A DNA stretch of 64,000 bases from Saksenaea vasiformis B4078 (taxonomy: Eukaryota > Mucoromycota > Mucoromycetes > Mucorales > Saksenaeaceae). The notes beneath the pieces were generated by a model. The model was not told the DNA's origin. It did no database searches and saw only the letters and a program-made list of their open reading frames with translations. Shown here piece after piece: positions 33,919 to 44,264 of the stretch. The stretch covers positions 1 through 64,000 of the forward strand of contig JNDT01001030.1 in the NCBI GenBank assembly GCA_000697055.1, given 5' to 3'. How positions within the stretch are numbered: the stretch's first letter is position 1; the number at the start of each line of letters is the position of its first letter. Both the position numbers and the translations under genes were made by a program.

Positions 33919-36659
33919 TAGAAAGTTAAAGGCGAATTTTTAAAAAAATAAATCTTAATACGGTAGGATGCAATATCTTTTTGAGTTAAGCATCTAGATT
34001 GTTTTTGTTTTTAGTCATCACGGTCTAACTTGCAATTAAACAATAGCCAAACGATTTATTTCGAAATCTGTATAGGTGATAATTGAAAAAGTATTGATTT
34101 GTGTCATAAGCGACGAACGTGTTGATTTTAGTGCTGTTTTCTTAAGGCTTTTTTTAAATGTCTGCGTGCCCTCTTCAGTTGTTGTATTTCTTTACTAATT
34201 TCATTTATCGCACGTTTGGTGTTGAGCCTCCATTCACTACTAGGGGTAGTAACAGCATCGGTGATATCAGCATTGGCTTGTGATGAAGATATAGGCGTAG
34301 TGGTACTGTTAGCAGTTTGACCATTAATACTGGAAGAAGTAGATTGGTTGTTGAAGTTGATTTTTTTGTACAGAGTAAGTCACTAAAATGCCATCACGTA
34401 GTAGAGTTGGATGAAATGTAAAATGTATATTGTTAATGATAAGGCCCTTTTTGACATAAGTATTGTAAAATACAGATGCGGCTGTGGTATTTGAATAAGT
34501 TTAACAAAAGGGAAACAGATAAAATCCTTTGAGACTGTTGGATATGTTTATTTCATTCAATTTGTCTGCCTACTTATATTTGTTCAGTCTTTTTGGAATT
34601 CAGATTTAAGTGAACGTTCTTCTCGGTGATAGGTGTTCATGATGGTAATTACTGTGGTAGCAGTGCCACCTTGTTAACGACCTCGGCGATGTCTCTATGA
34701 TTTAGAGATGAGGCATAATCGGTGTTCCAATATAGAGAAGCTCACTGTAAATGGAAATACGTTAATCCCGATCTTCCTGTTATGGGACATATTTCAATAG
34801 GATGAATACTACGACCGTCTACATGTACCACAGCGCCTTCAGTGGTTGAGAAATGAAGATATGAAGCACTAAGAAGAAAAGTAAAGAAAAGTTAGTAATC
34901 AAGTAAGAATTTGATCAGGATACATACTCAGACTTTATGTCTTTCTGAACCTCATTCGACAATTTAAGATTTAGACAACCTAGAATCTCTTTCATCTGGC
35001 CGTTCGTCATATTTCTTTTGCTGAAACGCTTCTTACGCACACTTGTTTGTTGGGTTTGTTACATCCAGCGCATATAGTTATGTTTACTACGACAACCCTG
35101 CAAAATACAGATCGGCCAACTCTCTCTCTGACTGCACTAAATGTTTATGGATCTGCTCAAATGCTAGATCGAGAGGCAGAATGGCGCTTAGATTACGTTT
35201 CAGTGCGCTACGACTGCTCTCAACGCGCTGAGTAGCGGTAGATCCGAAATGCAGCAACTTTCTCGTCCGATATCCAGCCCATTTATCCACGCAGTTGAGC
35301 CATTCGGTTGAAAAATACGAGATAATGTCTTTTCTCGTCGGCTTCAGACAAAGATCTGTGTCTCTAGCGAGAAGCTGAAGCTGTTGCAGATTTTCTTCAA
35401 AGTCTTCCGCGGTGCAGCTGTAAATCATCTTCTTAACATAGCTGACACGTATGCTTGGTTTTAATGTCTACAAATACTCCGCTAAATGCCTTGGCAATGT
35501 TATTCATCATGTGCGAAATACACAATAACTTCACATTATGTGGGAACACACGATCCAACGCATTCGTCAGGGCTACACACTTATCAGTGGCAAAGATGCT
35601 GGCTACTTCAGCATTCTTGAAGATCTGTATCCTTAGGGTTTGCAAGAACCACATATATGTATCTTCTTGCTCATTATCAACCCATACAAACGCAATAGGA
35701 AAAGTTCGCAAGGTGGAGCCACCGACGTTGCTGACACCTTGGACCGAAATCAAGGGAATTTTCGTACAGCTTGTGTTGTACGTCGCATCAATCTGTATAG
35801 TTTCTGGGAAACGGTGAGCCCTCTCAACCATCTTTTGCGAGGTGAAGAAGAGACACTGCAGATGACCTGCCATTATGATCGTATAGGACATTGCAGCCCT
35901 TATCTTCCATGCGTCTGACTAGGGATGTCGCTGCCTGATGTAACTCTACATCTTCTCGCTTGGCGTTCTCGTACTTCAGGCTGTTGATGTCGTGGACTGT
36001 CAACTTGTTGCGCAGTACATTCTGATCATTCAAAGCCCTCAGAATTAATCTAGTGTTGACATCAGCATCGATCATTGTTGTCAACTTCTTGACATCGTCT
36101 TCAGTAATCATCAACTTTCTGCCTTTGCTTGACGATGAGAGATTCTCAGGCGTTAATTGATGGTTATGATATCTCTCTTCTCCATCTTTGGGTTCAATCA
36201 GAAAGAAACCCGAATCTTTTCTCATATACAGTCTCAAGATGTAAGGACAGTTGGTGAGAGTAGTCTCACAGAGCTTTTTGCGATCACTATCCTCAATGCT
36301 GCGAGTGTTGCGATAGGTTCCTCCTTTGGTGTACTTAAGATATAGCTTAGTAGGGATATTGTACTTAGTAGCTGACGTAAAGTTATTAGATGCGGCATAG
36401 TCGTCTAGAACTTTGCGGACAGTTCCCTTGTCGGGAAAGTCATTCGTAGGAAATTGCGGAGGAGGGTGGCTGACGGGATAAAGGTTCTTCTCCTTGATGA
36501 TGACAAAGTTATTAGCGGGATTCATGGAGATTCGCGTTCAGGTCAAAAGTAATGAAAACAGTTAAGACGGAGGAGATGAAAAAAATAGCCGCACCGACTA
36601 AATTATCGGCGCCGGACAAGACGTCGCTTGGATAGTTGGATCGGGAGTGGTATGGTCCC
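33919..36659 (-). mobile_element. Mutator-like (MULE) element nested in the IS630 element
   Basis: About 2.7 kb inserted between codons of the IS630 transposase. Boundaries are set by where the host transposase reading breaks, so they are approximate to about 20 bp. I could not find convincing terminal inverted repeats or a 9-11-bp target duplication, which many MULEs lose or lack. The internal gene is a FAR1/MULE transposase. Confidence 0.65.
34128..36525 (-). pseudogene. FAR1/MULE transposase, frameshifted
   Basis: The N-terminal FAR1-like zinc-binding region (about residues 25-125) has CPYILRLYMRKDSGFFLIEP followed by YHNHQL. The MULE catalytic core shows IQIDATYNT (first Asp), IFATDKCVALTNAL (second Asp), HMMNNI, and ATQRVESSRSALKR (Glu). 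The frame is lost near 35,850 and again near 35,440-35,470, and the distal part (35,087 to 34,128) is further broken. Distal pieces readable as RFSKRNMTNGQMKEIL, VHVDGRSIHPIEIC and a final coiled-coil NEISKEIQQLKRARRHLKK suggest several terminal exons. Dead transposase; its transposition role is known only from the family. Confidence 0.8.
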
Positions 36660-37150
36660 TAAGAGATCTGATCGATTGGCGATCTTTATGCTGTCATTTC
36701 TAGCGGCTGGCTGACGTGATATCCTTTTGAAAGAAAGATTGCAGTTGGACTTCAAGAAATTATGGATAGTAATCTTTTTAATGTTCAAGCCGTCGAAGCT
36801 TGTAGTGAGAGAGGCGACTGCGTCAATTAGTCGTGCTTGTGGGTTTTCATCGTAAAAGTCAACTAAGTAAGTTTTATGCCCCTGTCCTAGCTGGGTCTTT
36901 GGCCTATTAATCTTTTCGTCTGTTTTTCGAAAATATTCCAGTCTTTGTCTTCTTTAAGTCTTTTAGCCCACTTTTGAGCAGTACGCTCAGCAATACCGCC
37001 TGCTAAGCGGCCAGACTTCGCAGCATTAAAGAGCTTCACTTTGTTCATATACACAAACAGAAGCTTTTGCTCGTTAGAGTACTTGTTGTATCTCTTGACT
37101 TGCATCTTAACAGCCATTGCAACATCCTCCATCATCGCATCAAACTCCAC
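36660..37150 (-). pseudogene. IS630-type transposase, N-terminal half (interrupted)
   Basis: Holds the DNA-binding helix-turn-helix half: FNAAKSGRLAGGIAERTAQ then KWAKRLKED. It aligns with AATAAKQLGIHVRTAQKW of the intact transposase at 46.5 kb. A frameshift occurs near 36,905 (EKQTK into a frame reading NRPKTQLGQG), and the frame continues to NLSFKRISRQPAARND and IANR. After that the reading turns into unrelated sequence near 36,660, the MULE junction. Dead by frameshift and insertion. Confidence 0.8.
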
Positions 37151-37450
37151 ATCAGGTCCTGCTCACTTCCTTGTGCTTCGCAATACTGCATAATACGAGT
37201 TAAGGTGGTTAAATGGAACTGAGTCACATTGTCTTCCCACTCCTAGCATCATTTCCATTCTCGTCAAACATTTTTCCTTGTCCGTCTTCGTAATAAAAGC
37301 GAACACTCATTGTTTTTATGGTCTTTGTTGAATTAAAAAACGAATTTTGAAGAAGAGAAAACCGCCCTTTGACAAAAAAGAAAGCCGCCTTTTGAGAAAA
37401 AAAACAACCGAACTTTGATATTTAAGTAGCCGCCCGTTAGAACGACTGTA

Positions 37451-38120
37451 GGTCCGATATTTCCAAAAGGAGATAGCCGACAAGTTACACTAGCACATGC
37501 GGGTTGAAATGCGTAGAAAGCCGCTCTAGACTTCTTTGAACACATTCGGACCAAAGAGCTACTCAATTTTTTGGAATAGAAACGATTCAATATCAGCAGA
37601 ACGTCATAATCATATAAAATCAATGGTTCAGAAAGATAGGAAGAAAAGGTGAAGTTGATCAGACATAGGCTTCAACGGAATTTAATGGACAGATTTCGAC
37701 AGGAGATGGCGGAACCATAAAATGTAGCGAATACAGCGGAACTGATAGAAAAAAAAAATAATAGACGGAATGAAATCTCTGCAAGTGATTTACCTATTGT
37801 ATGGAAAATGAGACAAAGTATAAAAAATCTGAAATGAGATATACCGGTCGACAGTTTGACGAAAGACGAGCATTACAATTATGTATCATTCTCTGCAGTT
37901 GTAATGTTAAACGTGTTACACTTCCCTCAAGTTTGGTTGTTCACGCATGACAGCGCCTGGAGTCGCGCTGATCAATTTATCTGTCATACCAACGAGCCAC
38001 ACACGTCGCAAAGCCCGGCGATTTATTACAAGACTCAAGAAGGAGGAGGAATTTTCGGAGTTCCGCCGTTTTGCACAGCCGTAGGTAACAATAGATAGTG
38101 GCACTTGTGACACCCTGGCA
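37451..38120. other. Intergenic, no gene seen
   Basis: About 670 bp between the transposon and the membrane-protein promoter. The ORFs at 37333-37623 (-) and 37856-38098 (+) have no motif. Confidence 0.5.
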
Positions 38121-38133
38121 ATATATTTAAAAG
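38121..38133 (+). promoter_or_regulatory. TATA-like element of the membrane-protein gene
   Basis: ATATATTTAAAAG lies 39-51 nt upstream of the ATG at 38172, at the spacing seen for other genes here. Confidence 0.5.
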
Positions 38134-38171
38134 CTCGGGATCAGCAAACGTCATATACTCGCCTTTTCCTT

Positions 38172-40067
38172 ATGGTGTTTGTAACGCAATGGGTGGCATC
38201 CGCTCTGTACGTGATCATTCAGGTATCCGCACGTGCCGCTTTCTTTGGGCTCTGGGCGATGCTTGCCTTTAGGATGGAGCGCGTATCGTTGGTGTACTGG
38301 CTAGGCCAACGCAGTCTGATAGACAGGATCTGCACGATGTTTCGGCCAGCTGTCGCAATTGGTCGCCGAAGCCTCGCATATATTCCACTTTTGGTTCTGA
38401 TTGTTGCTGTGGATTTTGGTCTGGGAATCTTAAATCCCATTCTCTCTCATGTTTACAATCCTAGAACTATCCCAATCGACACGGGTGCGCAAAATTATTC
38501 CACCGTACGTATAGATGCATTGAAAAAGGCACCAACTTATCAAGAACTTGGAGCTATTGGAAGCTCTCCTGTCAACGGCTTGCACATGATGACGGACTAC
38601 ACGTGCCGTTCGTTATTCCAAGGCTGTTCATCTACAAAAGACAGTATTGGCCTCTACTTGACTCCGCCCGAACCTCTGAAGGAATTACCAGTTGACCGCA
38701 GCCAAATTACAAAGTACGACTACGATAAAAACGTATCGTATCCTTCTTTCTTTCGTCGATGGGGAAACATCGATGTTCTGCCTTTTGGAAACGATACACA
38801 ATACCTCATTGACAGCTTTGGCGGCCTTAATCACACCAGTTTGTTCGAGAAGATAAGCGACAATGGTCGACGAATGTACAACATTATATCAAAGCGGGAA
38901 CTAATAGAAGACGCTGCAGAAGATTTTAAATTGATGATGAACAATTTGGACGGCGGTGTTTACTATCATACCGATGCGCCATACAGCAAACGTCTCCATA
39001 TGTATAATCTAACGTTCGCCAAACCGCCAACTACCCATATGTGGTCGCCAATACAAGGAATTCAGTTCCGTTGGAATCACTCGGCAGTGTCAAGCATACT
39101 TTATCAAGTTAATGGCGATCAACAAAACTATACTATCTTGATGGAGATTGACATAAAGCAGAGCAACTATTACTCTAGATCTCCTTATGATCCTGAGAAG
39201 TTTGCGATGCTGGAGAACTTTATTCCATCAAGCCTGAATCGCAGTATCACCTCAGGATTATTCAAAGAGCTGTGTGCCAATCTCACCAAAGCCTCTAGCA
39301 ATGCAGATAATACAATTGGATACATCGATATGTTCTCCGATGATAACGTTTTTGGGACGGCTGCGATCAAGCTAACTAATCAGGCTCAATTCTCGGGAGG
39401 CGATAGATGGACCAGAGGCCTTGTCTTTATGACGCTACAGGCAATTACTAAAGTGCACGTTTTTGAGAGACCAGAAAATTGTAGACCGCAAAACGTGAAC
39501 GTAGCATTGAATGAACCGTACTATAACTTCATCGCGACAGCTAATAAATCGGACCAGGATGCATGTGCCAAACTGCAGACGCTAGCTTTCGATACTACAA
39601 CAAGAAGCCATGAATGGTTGCCAAGGTCCCCAGAGATGGAAGACAACCCCTACGACATGCCACTGCGACAGTTTGCATCGTTACTGGGCAGTTCGCCAGA
39701 TGTACCTGCATTACTTGCTTCGTTTGCTACAAATACATTCCGTGAAGGTTCTGTTGCAGTGTATGGGACTAATATCATAGCATATACAGGTGTGCAACTC
39801 GAGACCGCGTTCTGGGCCGGATTTGGCGTCCTTCTAGGGATAACTATATGTATCTTTGCGCTATCCATCTTCCTTACGACGTTCTACTACCGAAGCTCTC
39901 TCTACGATGTGCTCAGAATAACCGTTACTGGAAGTCCTACGCCAACAGCCGAGATAGGCCTACGTGTTGATGAAGACGATAGCAGAATCGCGTCGTTAAC
40001 AATTAATGGCATGCAAGTTGGTAGCAACGATCAGTCTTTAGAAAAATTATATAGCAGAACAAAATAG
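38172..40067 (+). CDS. Membrane-anchored glycoprotein, unknown function
   Basis: Single exon, 631 aa. I do not recognise a named family. Two or three hydrophobic segments lie near the N-terminus (about residues 8-33 and 70-92, the latter IPLLVLIVAVDFGLGI). A long hydrophilic domain (about 95-545) follows, with roughly ten N-x-S/T sites (for example NYST, NHTS, NHSA, NYTI, NRSI, NLTK) and several Cys. A strong C-terminal helix (about 555-580, GFGVLLGITICIFALSIFL) leads into a short tail of about 50 residues. The topology suggests an extracytoplasmic sensor or adhesion-like domain held between membrane anchors. No catalytic motif was seen. Start supported by the TATA-like box and the uninterrupted frame. 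Confidence 0.75.
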   Translation: MVFVTQWVASALYVIIQVSARAAFFGLWAMLAFRMERVSLVYWLGQRSLIDRICTMFRPAVAIGRRSLAYIPLLVLIVAVDFGLGILNPILSHVYNPRTIPIDTGAQNYSTVRIDALKKAPTYQELGAIGSSPVNGLHMMTDYTCRSLFQGCSSTKDSIGLYLTPPEPLKELPVDRSQITKYDYDKNVSYPSFFRRWGNIDVLPFGNDTQYLIDSFGGLNHTSLFEKISDNGRRMYNIISKRELIEDAAEDFKLMMNNLDGGVYYHTDAPYSKRLHMYNLTFAKPPTTHMWSPIQGIQFRWNHSAVSSILYQVNGDQQNYTILMEIDIKQSNYYSRSPYDPEKFAMLENFIPSSLNRSITSGLFKELCANLTKASSNADNTIGYIDMFSDDNVFGTAAIKLTNQAQFSGGDRWTRGLVFMTLQAITKVHVFERPENCRPQNVNVALNEPYYNFIATANKSDQDACAKLQTLAFDTTTRSHEWLPRSPEMEDNPYDMPLRQFASLLGSSPDVPALLASFATNTFREGSVAVYGTNIIAYTGVQLETAFWAGFGVLLGITICIFALSIFLTTFYYRSSLYDVLRITVTGSPTPTAEIGLRVDEDDSRIASLTINGMQVGSNDQSLEKLYSRTK

Positions 40068-40930
40068 TTCGTCATGGTATGGTAATGCATAAAAAGTAAT
40101 TTTTATTTCTGTTGCCATCCTTATTCCAGGTACTTATTACCATGAAACAAAACAAAAAACATGAATTTCCACATAGTCGCGTACGTCCCTTCGTCTATAG
40201 AATCTCAAAGATTAGTTAAAAGCTATATGGTTTAGCGTTGTTAATCTAGTAGTGAATTACATTCGATTTTCATTGCTGGACGAGAAGTTGTTAGCGAAGC
40301 AATCCTTTTTGGTAGGTAAGTAACCGTCCACAGACTGTATTCTCTGAGGAAAGACGACATCTTTCAAGATATAGGGATATGTTACGGGATACTTACCTAT
40401 CCTGCATGGATACCACTCGTCTTTTAAGGAGATATCATGCATCACCAAACCGCAGGTGTGTAAATTGTAAGCTTGTGAGCCATTGATACCAAAGCTTTAG
40501 ACGTTGTTTAATCCATGGGTTATACTCGTTACATATAATGCCTATCGGTAGCTTCGGAATTTTCCTGGACGTCTCTCCCGGCTTCGAGGTCACTTTTGAC
40601 AACCTTGCAGACTTTTTTCCTTTGAGCAATAATAGCTCGCAGGAATTACATTGCCAGATCCTCAGAAGCATAGTTAAATAAGAAACCTTAGATGCAACTC
40701 GTAGAATGAGCGGAACTTCACTTGTGATTTCGAGACGTTTCCCCAATATGTTGCTTGTTGACCAGAGCTTGTTTGCATGTTGTGGAACGGGGTCTCAGCC
40801 AATAAGATTACATAGAAATGCGACCTGAAACTGGCAGTGTCTCCACGGGCCGCAAAAATTTCACGGGCACAAAAATTCCAAAAGCGCTGGCCACTTGTTT
40901 TTCGAGCAGGCAACCATTATCTTGTTGGCT
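40068..40930. other. Intergenic, no gene seen
   Basis: About 860 bp. The minus ORF at 40435-40746 (103 aa) lacks motifs and lies in the 5' region of the Atg29-like gene. The last 100 bp serve as that gene's promoter. Confidence 0.45.
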
Positions 40931-42432
40931 ATGGGTCTAGAAAAAGACACACTTCATGTGGTGGTTCGCTTGCCTTTTAAACGACCTTCTGGATTTGTCG
41001 AGCCGCCACCGGTAATATGACAACTTCTCTCTTCTTTCCGTGACCTGTTTATACGTTAGGTTGTCTGGACGGATGACATGGAACACCGGCTATGGCGCTA
41101 CATGAGTCAGAAACACACTGATTGTAATATGCCCTTGAGACATCTTTCATGCTGAGAAATCAAACTAAACTGTACTTGCAACAGGGAATTCTATTGCAGA
41201 ACAACTGGGGGTACCCAAGGAGTACGTCGTCCGGCATGCTGCCTTTATTTACGAAACTCAATTGCGAGGCATCCATCAGCAGCTTCGACTAAGTGAGGTT
41301 GGCAAGACAGCTTCCTCTTCACCGTCAACTCCACAGCCTCCACCTTCCCCACAGATTCAGAATATAAGCAACAGACCACCCAGCCGATTACAGTCTAGAC
41401 CTGAACGATCAGAGAAGAAAGCGGACAGTGATGGTTTCGTGAAAGCGAGATCACCCTCCAGAAACTCATTTAATCGGTCTACTTGGAAAGACAGTAATCA
41501 GATATCCTCGTCTTTAGATACTGCGATCATGGATGCTGCTTCCGCAGAAGGAAATTCATCCGCTGTTATGCCTGATGTGGATACGTCACAGATGAAAGAT
41601 CATGCTAATTCTATGATGTTATCAACACTGTCGACCATTCTGCCCCGTACCACAGCAGAGAAACCAGCTGATACCCAAGAAGAATCTATCTACAAAAGCT
41701 TTTCGAGTCAGACGAGTCGGCAGTTTTTTTCACCTTCGCAGTCATTTATTCGTAGCAATGTTATCCCTGATTCCACACAAGCAGCAGGTTTACGAGCAAA
41801 TGAAGACGATCCAGGCGAGGAGACCGAGGATCATGGTGAAGACGAGGATGAAGAAGGAGAAGGAGAAGGAGAAGAGGTCGATGTCGCCGCAAGAGAAGAA
41901 GAAGAAGAAGAAGAAGAAGATGATGACGAAGAGAATAAAGGGGAAGAGGAACAAGAAGAGGAATTTAGCCGTCGTTTTGCAAAGATGAGGTTAGAGCTAG
42001 AAGAGCCAGCGTTTTTGCCACGTAGCAGCGTGTCTCCATCTACGTCGAGAAATAACATAAGCATACCTTTATCGCATCAAATAACAAAGGATGGGAAGAC
42101 AGATGATCGTCAAACAATCAGCACAACCCACAGAATACGCGCAACGGTGACAACAAATACCTCGCCGCCACCACCACGAAAAGTGTTTGGACCGAGCCAA
42201 CCGCGGACTTCACCGACTGCTGCGCACACCAACATCGTTGTTTCAGATGATTCGGGTAAAGAAAGTGGCAGCGCATTAAATTCAGTTGGCTCGTCCTTCA
42301 GTGATCTATCAGGTAAGAAATTTACGGAGTAGTGTAATAGCCTCGTTACGATCTTCAATAGATTCCTCCATTACGCAATCTGCCCTCGAAGACGCATTCT
42401 TATCCAAGCTTAACAACGGTTCCAAGATGTAA
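40931..42432 (+). CDS. ATG29: Autophagy protein Atg29
   Basis: Subunit of the Atg17-Atg29-Atg31-type scaffold that organises the phagophore assembly site in selective and starvation autophagy. Exons are 40931-41011, 41060-41123, 41185-42312 and 42362-42432, giving 447 aa. The conserved domain is residues 1-80: VVVRLPFKRP, then FVEPPPVVWTDD, LWRYMSQKHTDWNSIAEQL, and VPKEYVVRHAAFIYETQL. The extreme C-terminus SFSDLSDSS..QSALEDAFLSKL matches the conserved tail of fungal Atg29. The middle is disordered, Ser/Pro-rich, with a long Glu/Asp run (GAA/GAG/GAT codons, 41800-41970) that is probably length-variable. The protein is about twice the length of the budding-yeast protein, as in filamentous fungi. 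The ATG at 41,262-region alone would lose the domain, so the spliced start is chosen. Confidence 0.9.
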
Positions 42433-42603
42433 AGGATCAGACATGCATTATCTCTGGGTCACTCATTTTATTTTCTTAGGTCTTTGCTCGCATTTTCTCG
42501 GAAATACTCATAATAAAGAAATAAAAGCGCAGAAGGCAGAAGATGAAAATGCTTGCCATGGTTTATTGAGGGATTACATGTGAAGTTCATTAATTTTCTA
42601 TCT

Positions 42604-44097
42604 CTACTGCTTTGCAGCTTCGGCAGGGGCAGCAGCCTTGGCGGCAGACTTCTTCTTGTTCTTCTTCTTGGAGGGAGCCTCGAAGGGAGTAGCAAGAAGC
42701 TTCACGATCTCTTCATTCTTAACGGACTTGTCCGACTTGATCAAAGCAGCATCGAAGCGAGGATCGGTAGCCATGACGTTACCGTTCTTGGTAACCAAGA
42801 GGGTGGTCAAGAACTGGGCAACAACTTCACCCTCACGTTCGTACATGATATCGTAGGGAAGGACAGTCTGGTGCTTGCTGCACTCCACAATACCCATGCG
42901 AGCCTTACGCTCATCGTCCAAATCGCGGAGCGAGAAGGGGAAGCTACCAGCCTTGGACTGGATTTCGGAGTAGACCTGACGGGCAGCAGCCATCTTGAGT
43001 TGGTAGCGGATGTCGGTCTTCTTGAAGATGGTGGTACGGGAGTCAATCTGACGGACCTTGCCCTCACCGCTGGAAATGAGAATATCAACAGCATAAACCT
43101 CGTTCTCGGCAAATTCAACACGCTGGAAATCGCGAAGATGGGCTTCGGTAGGGTTCAAGATGATCTGATACCAAGGTTGTTCAGAAAAAAAGATTTCTCA
43201 CCATCAAAAACAATTTACCTGCTTCTTGCCATCAGTGACATTCTGCAACTGTTGGTGTGTAAGCATGCCCTCGACAGGCTTGGTGTTATAAGCAGCAGCG
43301 ATTTCGTCAACAGCCTTGGTGACATCCATGTTCTGTGGGCAAAAAAAAAAAAAGAAAAAGTTTGGTTGGTTCTTCTTCTTCTTTTGCAAACACGCTTTAT
43401 TACCTTGTTACCAGGACGGATCATGCGGACAGCGGCCTGCAATGCGGTCTGGGCAGCTTGAATGACATCGGCCTTGACACCAGTGACGGGCTTCTCAGCA
43501 GAAGCACCAACCACAAGGGTATGGGCAACGCTGGAGCAATAACCGTCGATCTGAGCACCCAATTGGCTTTACGCAGCAAACGTTAGACAAACAAACTATT
43601 TTTTTCCCACAGCAATTATTCAGCTTACATCTTAACGACATCACCGTCCTTCAAGACAGTTGCGGCTTCAGCATCGCTGGGAAGAGGGGAGAAGTGGGCA
43701 ACACAGTTGTTGACAGAGATAGCGGTGGGGAAACCAATACCTAAACGCGTGTGTCAGATTCCCAAAACACACACACAGAAAAAATAGCCGCGTCCTTTTT
43801 TTCCTTACCCTTGCTGATCTTTCCCTTGGTATACACAGACTTTGTGGATTCCGTAATCAACTTGTCACCAGCGATACAGATATCAATAACCTTTGCGTCC
43901 TTTACGCAAAGCTTAATGACCTTCTCAAGGACAGCTACGTAGTATGTCAATTTTTTCTAGTTCGAGACTGTATTGCGCGTGTACGCGGCCGTATTGGTCG
44001 TCTAAATACCGTTCGCAATAGATGCGGCATCCTTGTATTTTGACAAGACGTTGGAGTCAGCAATAGTGTTGTCAACTGCGGGTGCTTTCTCGGCCAT
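42604..44097 (-). CDS. PA2G4/Ebp1-like protein (pita-bread fold, MetAP-like)
   Basis: Non-catalytic relative of type 2 methionine aminopeptidase that binds ribosomes and pre-ribosomes (family knowledge: Ebp1/PA2G4, Cdb4 in fission yeast). Exons are 44097-44010, 43934-43809, 43740-43629, 43566-43404, 43332-43219 and 43164-42604, giving 387 aa, the usual length. Recognisable segments are [17 protein letters not shown] at the N-terminus, [19 protein letters not shown] near residue 85, [45 protein letters not shown], and a C-terminal Lys-rich [14 protein letters not shown] tail for RNA/ribosome binding. Metal ligands of true MetAPs are not preserved. Codon use is biased, like that of citrate synthase. 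Divergent from Dbp8, 167 bp away. Confidence 0.93.
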
Positions 44098-44264
44098 TGG
44101 GAGGTTTTAGAAAAAAAAGAGGGTTGGTTCAGACCGGTGGCGATGAGAGCTTGAATGCCCAAATTTTTTCAACCAAGCCGTGACCGTGCAGAACACAAGC
44201 CACTGCCGTCTCCCCTTTTTCGGACACTGCTGATTCTCCTCCATCGAGTATTCCGATCGATTCC
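44098..44264. promoter_or_regulatory. Bidirectional promoter with PAC and RRPE motifs
   Basis: 167 bp between the start codons of the PA2G4-like gene (-) and DBP8 (+). It contains GCGATGAG at 44140-44147, the core of the PAC element, and TGAAAAAATTT on the minus strand at 44161-44171, a close match to the RRPE element. The two are 13 bp apart. In yeasts these paired motifs control ribosome-biogenesis genes through Dot6/Tod6 and Stb3. Function here is inferred. Confidence 0.65.

Larger units (their letters stand above)
33110..37448 (-). mobile_element. Old Tc1/mariner (IS630) element split by a MULE
   Basis: Ends read CAGTCGCTCCAACG (33110-) and, inverted, CAGTCGTTCTAACG (ending 37448). They are flanked by TA at 33108-33109 and 37449-37450, the target duplication of this superfamily. 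Both ends carry subterminal arrays of a GGGCGG-plus-T-rich unit followed by CAAA (33165-33235 and 37355-37440). The transposase reads on the minus strand in two halves (37150-36660 and 33918-33305), separated by about 2.7 kb of foreign DNA. The total length, 4,339 bp, is about 1.6 kb of transposon plus the insert. Confidence 0.85.

Noticed and set aside
41831..42064. Ser-rich minus ORF
   Set aside because: Antisense of the Glu/Asp codon run in Atg29.
42553..43461. 302-codon plus-strand ORF
   Set aside because: Antisense shadow of the PA2G4-like gene, running across its introns; no motif.
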